A DNA stretch of 64,000 nucleotides from positions 62,001-126,000 of the forward strand of contig DATEFW010000011.1 in the NCBI GenBank assembly GCA_035280425.1. Reading direction: 5' to 3'. The DNA comes from QHXW01 sp035280425. Its GTDB lineage: Bacteria > Acidobacteriota > Terriglobia > Bryobacterales > Bryobacteraceae. The notes beneath the pieces were generated by a model. That model had not been told where the DNA came from and did not search any database. It worked only from the letters and a program-made list of their open reading frames with translations. This document shows positions 25,514-33,346 of this stretch, piece after piece. Made by a program: the position numbers and the translations under genes. How positions within the stretch are numbered: the first letter of the stretch is position 1; each line of letters begins with the position of its first letter.

Positions 25514-26518
25514 CTATCCGGATTGGGAGAGTGCATCAACGGAGACTTCAACTTCCGGATTGCGACAATGCGCTCGCAATGCCACATTCACAAGTGGGCG
25601 TTTCTCGTCAAGTTGACGGATGGCGACCTTCACAGCAGTAACTTCGCAGAACACCGTTTCCGACCAAGTGGACGTATGCCGTATTCCGGCGCGCACCTGA
25701 CCGACCGCAAACCACCTGCGCCTGAAACAGCGCGCGACGCACATCACTGCCTCGCTACACGGCGAAGGAAATTTTGTCTGGTCGGATTTGCTAAGAAAAG
25801 CGCATCGAGAACCTTGTTGAGACGGATTGAACTCCGGACCGGGAAGAAGCCGGCAGCAATGCCCAGTGCCAGCGGGTCGTGTCAGGGTATAGGCGAGCCG
25901 CAGAAATAAACCTACGGCCATGACCAGTCCACCGAGCAACGCCCAGGTTCGTGCGACGGGCGAGACCTCGCCTACGACCGAGTATTCCAGGGTCATGCCG
26001 AGTTGGGCGTAATCGCGCCGCGGCTGGCCGAGCTGTATGCGAGGATTATCGGGGACCAGCGCATTGACCAAATACACGCTCGACTCGGGCCTGTGCGTGT
26101 TTAGGAACGAAATCACGTGCTGACCGGGCGCGGAGAGAATTTTTGCTGCAGCCCGCAAGCGGATCCTCCCGACGCCAAGGCGCACATCACTCCACTCCGG
26201 AAAACTATTCATGACGAGCGCGATCGACGCCGGGCGTCCGTCCACCTTGAGTGTGACCGAACGAAGCATTTCTTCCGCATATGCTTCCGCTTCAGCATCC
26301 GAGATCCGGCCGTCGCCGTTGGTGTCGATCCAGGCGAGCACCTTGTCGGCGATAGATGTGCCGGGGGTGAGGTCGATCTCGAGATCCACGCGGTCCATCG
26401 CGATGGAGAGCCGCGTGGCTTGGAGATACTCATCGAGACGATGCGCGCTGGCTGAAGGAGCCCAGGCGAGCCAGCCTGACAACGCCACAAAGGCGGCGAG
26501 AAATTTCCGTGTATTCAT
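25514..26518 (-). CDS. Secreted EF-hand protein, HupE/UreJ_2-type N-terminal domain, with odd C-terminal tail
   Basis: A signal peptide (1-25) leads to Ala-His-Arg-Leu-Asp-Glu-Tyr-Leu-Gln-Ala, a start I associate with HupE/UreJ_2-type membrane proteins. A clear EF-hand loop, Asp-Thr-Asn-Gly-Asp-Gly-Arg-Ile-Ser-Asp-Ala-Glu, lies near residues 65-76. A single membrane helix lies near residues 193-213. After about residue 220 the translation turns cysteine- and arginine-rich with no repeated pattern, and the DNA is visibly more A+T rich. The last 115 codons are therefore probably an acquired or read-through tail rather than original protein. It is coupled to the upstream DUF3500 gene by an ATGA overlap at 26515-26518. 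Confidence 0.7.
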   Translation of the reverse strand: MNTRKFLAAFVALSGWLAWAPSASAHRLDEYLQATRLSIAMDRVDLEIDLTPGTSIADKVLAWIDTNGDGRISDAEAEAYAEEMLRSVTLKVDGRPASIALVMNSFPEWSDVRLGVGRIRLRAAAKILSAPGQHVISFLNTHRPESSVYLVNALVPDNPRIQLGQPRRDYAQLGMTLEYSVVGEVSPVARTWALLGGLVMAVGLFLRLAYTLTRPAGTGHCCRLLPGPEFNPSQQGSRCAFLSKSDQTKFPSPCSEAVMCVARCFRRRWFAVGQVRAGIRHTSTWSETVFCEVTAVKVAIRQLDEKRPLVNVALRAHCRNPEVEVSVDALSQSG

Positions 26519-27597
26519 GGGTGGACGAGTTTTGCGCCGTAGTCGTTGGTCGGATCGCGATAGATTGTATGGATGTGATCAAGGTCGCCCTGCTGCGGCG
26601 CATATTCGATGACGACGGTCGGCCCTTGGATGCGGTAATAGGCCAGTTCACCGTTTTTCGTGCTTCCGCTCCACGCGAAATAGGTTTTCGCGAGGTTGGC
26701 TCTGATCTCCGCCATTTTCGCGTTCGCGGCTTCATCGTTCAGGATGCCGACCCACTCACGCGCCACATCGAGCAGCAAAGACTGCTGCCGGGAGTCCAGT
26801 TCGGAGCCGGGGATACCTTCGGGCTGGATCACTTTTCCGTCGTTGCCCGGGCCGAGCACCAGGTCATTTACGGCGTAGTTCAAAATCGCCCGTTTCTGTT
26901 GCGCAGAATTCAGGGCATTGATCAGCACGAAGCCCTTGTCATTTTCGCGGCCGAGCGGCCGGATGGTCTGACCGTTCAAGACGTACTTGGCGGGCTGCGC
27001 GGCAGGCAGGCTGGGCGTGAGCACGGAGTTCGCGCCGACAACGGTGACGTTGATGGCCAAATGATGGCCGCCAAATTGAATCATCCACGGCTCGGTTGCC
27101 GAGGGATTGCCGAGTAGCGCCATATAATATTCGTCGCGGCCGAAGCGGATTCTGCCGCCCGGCCCGCTGCCGCCTTGTCTGCCGCCGGTCTGCCCGCCTC
27201 CTGTGCCTTTCAGAACCTCATCGCCATTTATGATGTCGGTCACCTTCTGGTAGCCTTCGCGGCTGAGGGCTGCGGCAACCAGAGCTAGGGCAGCGGAGCG
27301 CTGTTGCGGCGTCAGGTCACCAAATCGCGCTCCTTTGCGTTGAAAGATTCCGGTGGGAAGATTGGACCAACCGGTCCGCTGGCTGCTGTTGAAGCCGAAG
27401 GTGCACTTGGCGCGCTCCGCGACCGAAAGCGAGGCCAGGAAGGCATTGGCCGCGTTGACCACTCTCGCAGTCACGGCCGTGCTCGCAGCTGCCCGAGGGG
27501 AAGCCGCCGGTTGTTGCGAAAAAATAACCGTGGGAAGTAGAACCGCGGCGGCCAGAACCGCAGCTAAAGCCGTCCATCCGAGCCTGGTACTAGACAT
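26515..27597 (-). CDS. DUF3500 family secreted protein
   Basis: This is a 360-residue protein with a signal peptide (about 1-28). The DUF3500 pattern is clear: Gly-Phe-Asn-Ser-Ser-Gln-Arg-x-Gly-Trp-Ser-Asn-Leu-Pro early, Tyr-Tyr-Met-Ala-Leu-Leu-Gly and Trp-Met-Ile-Gln-Phe-Gly-Gly-His-His-Leu-Ala-Ile in the middle, then Tyr-Phe-Ala-Trp-Ser-Gly and Asp-His-Ile-His-Thr-Ile-Tyr-Arg-Asp near the end. The conserved His-His, Asp-x-x-His and His-Thr could bind a metal. No function is known to me. It overlaps the EF-hand protein gene by four bases, so the pair is co-translated. Confidence 0.88.
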   Translation of the reverse strand: MSSTRLGWTALAAVLAAAVLLPTVIFSQQPAASPRAAASTAVTARVVNAANAFLASLSVAERAKCTFGFNSSQRTGWSNLPTGIFQRKGARFGDLTPQQRSAALALVAAALSREGYQKVTDIINGDEVLKGTGGGQTGGRQGGSGPGGRIRFGRDEYYMALLGNPSATEPWMIQFGGHHLAINVTVVGANSVLTPSLPAAQPAKYVLNGQTIRPLGRENDKGFVLINALNSAQQKRAILNYAVNDLVLGPGNDGKVIQPEGIPGSELDSRQQSLLLDVAREWVGILNDEAANAKMAEIRANLAKTYFAWSGSTKNGELAYYRIQGPTVVIEYAPQQGDLDHIHTIYRDPTNDYGAKLVHP

Positions 27598-28062
27598 GAG
27601 CGCCCTCCTGGCAGCCGACTATACCAGATAGTTCTTATCGGGCAGCGTCCCACTATTCGCCAAACAAAGCTTCGCGTCCGCCCGGCGCGTTTTCAAACCG
27701 CGACTGGCGCGTTTCTCGTCAACGGATACCGGGTGGAGCGTTTTGGGTGCGCTGGTCGCCGGGATGGAAGCCGGCTGCGCTTCACAGTGGGCCGAGCCAA
27801 CTTCTGCTGGGGTAATCTGAGCAGGGTGGTGAATCGTTTTGAGCAACCAACTCCGCTGTGCCGTAGGCCACTGGGAAGGTGCCCAGGTTGACGGTTTGTC
27901 CCCGTCTCGGACACGTGCCCGTTTAAGTGGGCGGGCATCGATCATCTCAGGAAAACCAAGCCGCGATGGACCTAGACTAGTTTCTTGCGCAACAGTGCAA
28001 TCACGACGAAACAAGCGGCTGAACCGTCATTGACAGGGGTGCACGAGCGGCTGCCTGGTCGA
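27598..28062. other. 465-base stretch without a convincing gene
   Basis: Between the divergent DUF3500 and glycosylase genes there is no frame with a known family. A 131-codon open frame on the minus strand (27619-28014) has no ribosome site, and its product looks like translated non-coding DNA rich in Arg, Pro and Ser. The length and lower G+C compared with neighbours would fit an eroded mobile element or lost gene. No terminal repeats or target duplication could be seen by eye. Confidence 0.5.
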
Positions 28063-28659
28063 ATGGAATGGCGGGAACTTGCAACGGCCACCCGGATTCT
28101 GCCGCGGGCGTTTTACGACCGGGCGACCGTTGAAGTCGCGCGGGAGCTGCTCGGCAAGATTCTGGTGCACGGGCGGACGGCGGGGATGATTGTCGAGACC
28201 GAAGCGTATTTGGGCGGCGACGATCTGGCGTCGCACTCGGCGCGCGGCATTACGAATCGCACGCGGGTGATTTTCGGGCCGCCCGGGCATGCGTATGTTT
28301 ATTTCATTTACGGCATGCACGAATGTTTGAACATCGTCGCGGAAGCGGAGGGCAAGCCTGGGTGCGTGCTGATCCGGGCGGCCGAACCGCTCATGGGAAT
28401 CGAGATCATGAAGAAGCGGCGTCCGGCGGCGCGCTCGGTGGAGAAACTGGCGTCGGGACCGGGCAATCTGACGCGCGTGTTCGGGATCACGCGGGCGCAG
28501 AATGGAGCAGACATGACGCGCGGCGCGCTGGTGGTGAGGCGATGGGCCGAGGAGCCAAAGTTCAAAATCCAGGTGACGCCGCGGATCGGCATCCGGCAGT
28601 GCGCGGAATGGCCGCTACGGTTCACGGTGTCCGGAAACCCGGCGGTGAGCCGCGGATAG
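28063..28659 (+). CDS. DNA-3-methyladenine glycosylase (AAG/MPG family)
   Basis: This base-excision repair enzyme of 198 residues removes alkylated purines. The catalytic segment Val-Glu-Thr-Glu-Ala-Tyr has Glu47 as the general base and Tyr49 as the intercalating residue by comparison with the human enzyme. Val-Tyr-Phe-Ile-Tyr-Gly-Met-His follows near residue 80, with Gly-Pro-Gly-Asn-Leu-Thr-Arg later. I chose ATG at 28063; an in-frame TTG at 27985 would add 26 residues outside the family. It converges with an ABC permease gene (5 bases between stops). Confidence 0.94.
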   Translation: MEWRELATATRILPRAFYDRATVEVARELLGKILVHGRTAGMIVETEAYLGGDDLASHSARGITNRTRVIFGPPGHAYVYFIYGMHECLNIVAEAEGKPGCVLIRAAEPLMGIEIMKKRRPAARSVEKLASGPGNLTRVFGITRAQNGADMTRGALVVRRWAEEPKFKIQVTPRIGIRQCAEWPLRFTVSGNPAVSRG

Positions 28660-28664
28660 CGATT

Positions 28665-30281
28665 TCACTCGGTAGCGACGGGGCCTTCGCTCCGGGAAAG
28701 CTCCATCAGGATTTTCTCGCGGCGCTCGACCGCCGCGGAGACGGCGGACTCCATGGCTATCCAATAGACCACACCGCCGAGCACAGCGGCGAAAGCCAGG
28801 ATCACATAGAAGATCAGATCGCTCGAAAACACGTAACGCGCCCAGAATGCGAGGAAGACGGGAAGGATCGCGGCGGGATAGAAGACAAAGATCAGCGCCT
28901 GCATGCGGCTGGCCGCGCCGCCCTGGGAGACGCGCTCGGGATTCATGGCGCGCGGGAATTGTACGGAACTGAGGTTCCCGATGGCGAGCAGGTAAAGCCC
29001 GACGATGGGGGTCACCAGGAAGGCTTCGCTGACGGAGCCGGAGGGCATCTGGATGCGCAGCACCAGCGACGCGGCCGTGACGGCGAGCATCTCGATCGCG
29101 ATAAAGATGGCGATTGCCAGATTTTTTCCGGCAAGGGCCTTGGCAATGGAGACGGGTGTGGAGAAGTAAACTTGGGCGGCCGAGCGATCGAACCCGAAAG
29201 TGTTCAGATAAGAGACCTGGCCAAGCAGAGCGAGCGCGTAGATGCTGACGATCGTCAGGAAGTGGTCGGCGACGATGGAGCCTCCATGGCCGCGGCCGGC
29301 GACGATCGGCAGCCATACCAGCAGGCCAAACGAGAATCCCATGAAAAAGACCATGCGGAATCGCGGGGTGCGGCTGAGCGCGCGGAGTTCTTTTTCGACG
29401 ACGGCGGCCAGGGGATCACGCAGCAGCAGCACAGGCAAACGGTAAAAGAATTCAACGCGCGAGCGGGTGCGCTCGTTAGCGAGGCTGAAGCCGGCGGTGG
29501 ATTGGGCGTCATAATGCAGGCTTCGCTCGAATTGCCAGCGGCCGAAAACGAAAGCCACGGCAGCCCAACTGACCAGCGTCAATAGGGGCACGATGAGCGC
29601 GTCACCCAACGACAAATGCGCGACGGCAGACCAGGGCAGAAACGCGGAGGAAGTATGCACGAGCAGGCGGCGCCACGGAGCCATGGGGGCGCGGTTCGCC
29701 AGCAATAACTGGGGAATCACGGCGGCGATCGCGACAATGGGCAGCACAACTTCGCGCAAACGCCTGTTGGTGAGCAGGCGTTCGAGCAGATTTCGCAGCC
29801 CGGCGGCGAGCAGCAGGTTGAAGACGACAAATAGGAGACCGGATGCCAGCAGCCGCGGGGTTGCCCGGATGCCTCCGAAGGCGGGGTTGCAAGAAAGGCC
29901 GACCATCGTGCCGGCCAGCACCAGCAGCATTTCGGCGCCATTGGTGAGGCGCAGCAGCACCTCGATCACGAACAGCTTCTGATGCGGCACGGGATACACC
30001 AGCAGCTTTTTCAAATCGAGCGACGCGCCCAGGCTGGCGGAAACGATGGGCGCGAGCTGCCAGTACAGAAAAATGAACATGAATCCGGCGGGAAGCGTTT
30101 GCCGAATCATCGAGGCGGCCTCGACGGATGAGGTGAATTCTTCGGCGAGAAAGGCAAGGAAGGTCCAGAAGCCGTACCAGACGAGCGCCGTTATGATGGA
30201 GAAGATGGCGCCGCGACGGCGGGAGTCGAGGCGGAAGCTGCGCATGCTCAACCACTGCGCGCGCAAAATGGCGGAGATCAC
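28665..30281 (-). CDS. ABC-2 type exporter membrane subunit
   Basis: This 538-residue membrane protein has some ten or more hydrophobic segments and an N-terminal Arg/Gln-Trp amphipathic stretch before the first helix, typical of large ABC-2 permeases. The start is GTG at 30281, which forms a GTGA overlap with the stop of the ATPase gene. The longer frame from 30425 runs inside the ATPase gene and encodes an Arg/Cys-rich stretch that is clearly not protein. The substrate is unknown. Confidence 0.88.
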   Translation of the reverse strand: MISAILRAQWLSMRSFRLDSRRRGAIFSIITALVWYGFWTFLAFLAEEFTSSVEAASMIRQTLPAGFMFIFLYWQLAPIVSASLGASLDLKKLLVYPVPHQKLFVIEVLLRLTNGAEMLLVLAGTMVGLSCNPAFGGIRATPRLLASGLLFVVFNLLLAAGLRNLLERLLTNRRLREVVLPIVAIAAVIPQLLLANRAPMAPWRRLLVHTSSAFLPWSAVAHLSLGDALIVPLLTLVSWAAVAFVFGRWQFERSLHYDAQSTAGFSLANERTRSRVEFFYRLPVLLLRDPLAAVVEKELRALSRTPRFRMVFFMGFSFGLLVWLPIVAGRGHGGSIVADHFLTIVSIYALALLGQVSYLNTFGFDRSAAQVYFSTPVSIAKALAGKNLAIAIFIAIEMLAVTAASLVLRIQMPSGSVSEAFLVTPIVGLYLLAIGNLSSVQFPRAMNPERVSQGGAASRMQALIFVFYPAAILPVFLAFWARYVFSSDLIFYVILAFAAVLGGVVYWIAMESAVSAAVERREKILMELSRSEGPVATE

Positions 30282-31036
30282 AGCCAGGTCAGCCTTTCGA
30301 AGGCATGGTCTGCACCGACGACGCGGACAAAGACATCTTCGAGCGTTTCCGAGCCGGCCCGCAACTCCTGCATGGAGCCTTCGCGCACGAGCTTGCCTTC
30401 GTGGATGATAGCCACGCGGTCGCAAAGGCGCTCGACGACTTCGAGCACGTGCGAGGTCAGGAAGATGGTGGCGCCGTGGCGGACCTGGTCGAGCAGAATG
30501 TCCTTCATGAGGCGCGCGCCGACGGCGTCGACGCCTTCGAAGGGCTCATCCATCAGGAACAGCTCGGGACGGTGAATGAGTGAAGCCGCCATAGCCACGC
30601 GCTTGCGCATGCCCTTGGAATATTCGGCGATCAATTTGCGCGGCTGATCGGAAAGCTCGAACAGCGCCATGAGCTCGCGCGCACGTTCTTCGGCAACGGG
30701 ACGCGCGAGGCCATACATGCGGCCGACGAACTCGAGAAACTCGGCGCCGGTGAGCCGGTCAAACAATAAAGACTCATCGGGCACGAGGCCGATGAGCTTT
30801 TTGATTTCGATTTCCTGGCGGGCGAGCGAGCGGCCGAGCAGCTCGATCGAGCCGGAGGTTGGAGGAATCAGGCCGGTGAGCATGCGGATGGTGGTGGACT
30901 TCCCCGCCCCGTTGGGTCCCAGAAATCCGAAAAAGCATCCGCGCGGAACGGTGAGGCTCAAGCCGTCGACAGCAGCCTTGTTCCCGTAAACTTTTCGCAG
31001 ATCGCGGATTTCGATCGCGGGCGAGGGATCGAGCAT
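30278..31036 (-). CDS. ABC-2 type exporter ATP-binding subunit
   Basis: This is a 252-residue ATPase of the drug/lipid export (CcmA/DrrA-like) kind. Walker A (GPNGAGKST) is at 40-48, the signature is in Tyr-Ser-Lys-Gly-Met near 140, and Walker B is Leu-Phe-Leu-Met-Asp-Glu-Pro near 160. A switch histidine is in Thr-Ser-His near 196. It is followed at once by its membrane partner (GTGA overlap), so the two form a complete exporter. Confidence 0.94.
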   Translation of the reverse strand: MLDPSPAIEIRDLRKVYGNKAAVDGLSLTVPRGCFFGFLGPNGAGKSTTIRMLTGLIPPTSGSIELLGRSLARQEIEIKKLIGLVPDESLLFDRLTGAEFLEFVGRMYGLARPVAEERARELMALFELSDQPRKLIAEYSKGMRKRVAMAASLIHRPELFLMDEPFEGVDAVGARLMKDILLDQVRHGATIFLTSHVLEVVERLCDRVAIIHEGKLVREGSMQELRAGSETLEDVFVRVVGADHAFERLTWL

Positions 31037-31101
31037 GCAGTTTTTATCGTAGGACAGGCTTATGGGGCTGTCTATTCGGAAGACCAGCGCCGTTCAGTCG
31101 C

Positions 31102-31380
31102 TTACGCTATACCAAAGCTCCTTGCTACCGGCGGAACAACGTCGATAATCACCGCACTTCCAAGAAACAGCCCTGCACAGGCCTCTAGGGTATAGAGCGA
31201 GAGTCGCTGTTGATCATTGAGGTAAACGATTGATCCATGGATATTCAGCGCATAAACTCTGCCAACCGCCACACCAGCCGATAGAGGTTTGGCATACCGT
31301 GGCTGCAGCAAAACACCTGGAGAGAGGAAATGGGCGTGGCACACCGGCAGCCCCAGACCGGCAGCTTGGTACCGCAACAA
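31102..31380 (-). pseudogene. Possible gene remnant between the ABC ATPase and PEP-CTERM genes
   Basis: On the minus strand an open frame encodes about 92 residues. The second half looks protein-like: Tyr-Ala-Leu-Asn-Ile-His-Gly-Ser-Ile-Val-Tyr-Leu, then a hydrophobic helix. There is no ATG in the frame (the first start-like codon is a TTG at 31380) and no ribosome site. It could be the 3' end of a lost membrane protein gene. The rest of the 360-base gap (31037-31396) shows nothing I can support. Confidence 0.3.
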
Positions 31381-31396
31381 TCGTAGAGCGACGCGC

Positions 31397-32434
31397 TTAA
31401 TTGGCCTTGAAGCGGCGAATGAGGCCTAGTCCAGCCAGAGAGATGCCCAGAAGAGCCATGGTGGAAGGCTCGGGGACTGACGGCGGCTGAGGCGGTCCCC
31501 CGATGCTGCAATTCGGACCGCACGAAAGGCGTTCAATGACGTCGGAAAAGTCCATGAAGAGGGTTCCGTTGCTGGTGTCTGGCGAAACATAGTCACCACG
31601 CGTGCCTCCCGTTGCGATCGCCACAAAAGTGCCGGCCACCGGGTCCAGGAGATCTACCTCACCGTTATTATTGTTGACTATGATTTGGCCGTTGAGGCTG
31701 TTGGTGCTGGTAATGACACCGCTACCGTCCGGACTAGGAAAGCCGCCATAACAAGCGACAAGAACACCGGTCGCGATGTTGTGACCGCAGATTTGACTGC
31801 CTGTCGCTTCATAAGCCGTGGTACCGTCAGGCGACACTGTAACGCCATCGCCGAATGCGCCGCTGTTAATGACTCTGAAAGATCCCAACCCGCCGTTGGC
31901 AAGCGGATCTATATCGATCAGCCCGGCGCTGCTGTCGGTGATTATGTGGCCGTTCACCGGATTGCCCCACGATCCGAGGCGCGCATGTGGAGTGACGCCG
32001 GTGAGGAAGTGATTGATCGTCCCGTCATCGTTGAACTGGACGTACACACCGCCGCCGGTGTTGGCGCCATAGACTCCGCTGGGAGTCGTCGCAAAGGCCG
32101 GGTTGTTAAATCCACCCGACGGAGTGCTAAAGAGACTCGTCGCCGGCGTCTGGCCGTCCACATCTGGAAAAACCCAGCGTGTGTCGGGAGAGATGTTGTT
32201 GACGATGATATTGCCGTTCGGCAGGACTCCAACCCCTAACGGGCCGCAGCAACCCCCACGGCCAGGGTCAAGAGTAGCATACGTGCTCAAGGTAAACCCA
32301 TCGTTTATGCCGGCCACCGTTAGCGTCAGATCGGCCTTCGCCGGGCTAGCTGTGGTAAGGCTGACGACTATACCTAGCACGACCATCAGTGCGACCGATT
32401 GTATACGTGAAATCCGAAACTGAGTACGTTGCAT
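31397..32434 (-). CDS. PEP-CTERM sorting domain protein
   Basis: This 345-residue secreted protein has a signal peptide (about 1-34). The middle is rich in Gly, Asn, Thr and Asp with NHL/SMP-30-like propeller flavour (repeated Pro-Asn-Gly-Asn-Ile, Val-Asn-Gly-His-Ile). A textbook PEP-CTERM tail closes it: Val-Pro-Glu-Pro-Ser-Thr, a hydrophobic helix, then Arg-Arg-Phe-Lys. Such proteins are processed by an exosortase and often attach to extracellular polysaccharide. No exosortase gene is in the window. The DNA is more A+T rich than its neighbours. Confidence 0.93.
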   Translation of the reverse strand: MQRTQFRISRIQSVALMVVLGIVVSLTTASPAKADLTLTVAGINDGFTLSTYATLDPGRGGCCGPLGVGVLPNGNIIVNNISPDTRWVFPDVDGQTPATSLFSTPSGGFNNPAFATTPSGVYGANTGGGVYVQFNDDGTINHFLTGVTPHARLGSWGNPVNGHIITDSSAGLIDIDPLANGGLGSFRVINSGAFGDGVTVSPDGTTAYEATGSQICGHNIATGVLVACYGGFPSPDGSGVITSTNSLNGQIIVNNNNGEVDLLDPVAGTFVAIATGGTRGDYVSPDTSNGTLFMDFSDVIERLSCGPNCSIGGPPQPPSVPEPSTMALLGISLAGLGLIRRFKAN

Positions 32435-32667
32435 GAAAAGCCTCGGCCTCCAGGGAATAGGGTTGATTCGCTGAGCACTTCGACCGCCAATCGCGGAAGG
32501 TGTTCCGTTTCAGCAGCGGGTTCGAACCGCCGCCCTCTTCTTGACCGATTTATTTGGGTTCTAGTACATTCTATGGCACTTTTTCCAAACCCAAAGTGCG
32601 CCGACGCGAGATGCGGGTCCGCGAGCAATGCTTCCAATTCAGAATGGCACCGGCCGATTCTTAAATG

Positions 32668-33267
32668 TTATTTCTTCATCACGACGAGGCAACTCGCGAG
32701 CATGTCATGCAGCGCCTGCTTCTTCTCGGTAAAGGCGGCCATGAGGTAGCCGATGTTCATGATCATGCCGGAAACGATTTTGCCGAAAAAACGGCCATTG
32801 GCGCGCGCGAAAGAAATGCGGTTGCCGTACATATCGGTGACGACGATGCCGAGCGCCATTTTGCCGAGCGTGGCCTGGTAACGGGAGCTTTCCATCCAGG
32901 TGTGATAAAGCCAGTTGCCGACCGTGATCACCAAAATCCACGCGAAAATGCCCAGGCCGATTAACGCCGCGAGCGGCCCTTCGATATTGCGGTCGGCTTC
33001 CGGCTGGAGAATGACGCCGAACACACCGGTGGTTGCCAGGCACAAGATGACCAATGGAGTAAATACGAGGCCATCAATGATCATGGCGACAAAGCGCCGC
33101 CAGAAGCCGGCGTAGTGGAAAGGCCCAGGTTGAGCGGGGGCCGCCGCTGCTGCGTACGCCGGTGCGGCCGAAGGTGCAGCGGAGCCGGAAGACGCAAACG
33201 TCGCACCGCAGTTTGAACAGAAATGGGCGGCATCCGGATTGACCGTGCCGCATCGTGTGCAATACAT
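32668..33267 (-). CDS. RDD family membrane protein with N-terminal zinc ribbon
   Basis: This 199-residue protein starts with a zinc ribbon (Cys3, Cys6, Cys17, Cys20) and a short Ala/Pro/Ser linker. An RDD domain of about three helices follows, beginning Gly-Phe-Trp-Arg-Arg-Phe-Val-Ala-Met-Ile-Ile-Asp. RDD proteins are small membrane proteins of mostly unknown role, some proposed as ion transporters. ATG at 33267 is chosen because the ribbon begins at once (Met-Tyr-Cys-Thr-Arg-Cys); an earlier in-frame start adds residues with no pattern. Confidence 0.88.
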   Translation of the reverse strand: MYCTRCGTVNPDAAHFCSNCGATFASSGSAAPSAAPAYAAAAAPAQPGPFHYAGFWRRFVAMIIDGLVFTPLVILCLATTGVFGVILQPEADRNIEGPLAALIGLGIFAWILVITVGNWLYHTWMESSRYQATLGKMALGIVVTDMYGNRISFARANGRFFGKIVSGMIMNIGYLMAAFTEKKQALHDMLASCLVVMKK

Positions 33268-33346
33268 GATCCAAACCCCGAGCCAGTATAATCTCAGCAC
33301 GTGGAAAGCGCCACACACTTCGAGGCGCCGGTGATAGTCTTAGCTG

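Noticed and set aside
25523..25909. 128-codon plus-strand frame opposite the EF-hand protein's tail
   Set aside because: No family pattern and no ribosome site. The same stretch is the anomalous tail of the minus-strand gene, and neither reading looks like normal protein.
28323..29585. 420-codon plus-strand frame over the glycosylase and ABC permease genes
   Set aside because: The product is Asp/Gly/His-rich and hydrophilic, and crosses two well-supported genes in another frame and strand.
32510..32535. tRNA T-arm-like sequence (GGTTCGAACC with short flanking stem)
   Set aside because: No acceptor, D or anticodon arms fit around it on either strand, so it is not a tRNA. It could be a trace of an attachment site, but no integrase is near.
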